A stretch of DNA of 64,000 nt from positions 47,828-111,827 of IMG/VR virus record IMGVR_UViG_3300028392_000041; one strand, 5' to 3'. Positions 63,655 to 64,000 of the stretch are shown here, in pieces; position 1 is the first letter of the stretch, and each line of letters opens with the position of its first letter. Origin of the DNA: a virus. The translations under genes were made by a program, and so were the position numbers. The notes beneath the pieces were generated by a model. It worked only from the letters and a program-made list of their open reading frames with translations. It did no database searches and was not told the origin of the DNA.

Positions 63655-63990
63655 TTATATCTTCCTTAGTGCATTAATAATATTTTCGTCAAGAGATATA
63701 TCAGAAGTCCTAATACCATACTGTGGTACTGACTCAGGCATTCTCTCAAGATAAACAAGGAATGTTACAAGAACATCCCAATACTTTTCATCAATCTTAT
63801 AAAACAACATATTAGTGGCTGCATCGCCGAATACATTGTAGAGTACTATAATGTGATTAAGGATCAACCTCTCTCGAAGTTCATCCGACTGCTTATATCT
63901 TGTAATAAGTTTCTTCAGATAAAGAAATATCCTTAGATCCTTGTCGAATTCTTCTATGTTATGACACTGCGGATTATCGTAGTGGTGCAT
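63655..63990 (-). CDS. Conserved T4-like phage protein
   Basis: 111 residues. MHHYDNPQCHNIEEFDKDLR, ELRERLILNHIIVLYNVFGD and the end LDENIINALRKI form a helical family found in T4-like phages. Function unknown. Directly upstream of and adjacent to the 63103 gene. Confidence 0.68.
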   Translation of the reverse strand: MHHYDNPQCHNIEEFDKDLRIFLYLKKLITRYKQSDELRERLILNHIIVLYNVFGDAATNMLFYKIDEKYWDVLVTFLVYLERMPESVPQYGIRTSDISLDENIINALRKI

Positions 63991-64000
63991 AGCATAAACT

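Overview
The window is a contiguous part of the genome of a T4-like tailed phage (contractile-tail myovirus) with low GC and dense coding. Recognisable T4-type genes include the head-completion nuclease gp4, tail-tube initiator gp54, tube cap gp48, small terminase gp16, baseplate chaperones gp26/gp51, the gp32 ssDNA-binding protein, helicase loader gp59, late coactivator gp33, DsbA, RNase H, DNA ligase, primase gp61 and NrdA/NrdB. The host must be Gram-negative: there is an Rz/Rz1-like spanin pair, several lipoproteins and an outer-membrane beta-barrel. Two clues point, by inference only, to a methylotrophic betaproteobacterium (Methylophilaceae-like): a phage copy of pqqA, the peptide precursor of the methanol dehydrogenase cofactor PQQ, and a circularly permuted tmRNA with tag ANDSQFALAA.

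Layout. 1-760 (minus) and 802-6012 (plus): late structural and packaging genes, ending at a bidirectional terminator. The plus-strand block contains a well-supported -1 ribosomal frameshift joining gp26 to gp51, followed by a tape-measure-like gene. From 6 kb on, essentially everything is on the minus strand. 6.0-13.7 kb: pqqA, gp32, gp59, gp33, ClpP-like protease, cell-wall hydrolases, the beta-barrel, the permuted tmRNA, a PD-(D/E)XK nuclease, a GH19 endolysin and PhoH. 13.7-27.5 kb: many small accessory genes, often in single-gene units with their own promoter and hairpin, plus a MoxR-like AAA ATPase, a GP88-like protein, MazG-like NTPases and GroES. 27.5-34.3 kb: an unusual modification island with thioredoxin, a flavin-dependent halogenase and seven 2-oxoglutarate/Fe(II) oxygenase-fold proteins, one lacking its iron ligands. 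33.1-37.8 kb: 28 tRNA genes that together cover all 20 amino acids, with ribosomal protein bS21, an HNH endonuclease and structured non-coding RNAs next to tRNA 3' ends. 38-48 kb: dCMP deaminase, a second MazG, RNase H, DsbA, DNA ligase and many conserved phage hypotheticals. 48-53 kb: amidotransferase, GT4 glycosyltransferase, LpxH-like phosphoesterase, IscA, IscU and a secreted nuclease. 53-64 kb: membrane proteins, two more oxygenases, NrdB/NrdA, ThyX, primase and the spanin pair.

Together the genes suggest a phage that brings its own nucleotide supply (Nrd, ThyX, dCMP deaminase, MazG), replication apparatus, translation support (tRNAs, bS21, tmRNA), Fe-S assembly and redox maintenance, and that may raise host PQQ output. 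About 21 sigma70-type promoters share TTGACATTAATTC-N10-TATAAT (almost always 17-bp spacing). A few T4-type late elements (TATAAATA/CTAAATAG) precede late genes. All assignments come from reading the sequence; no database search was run.
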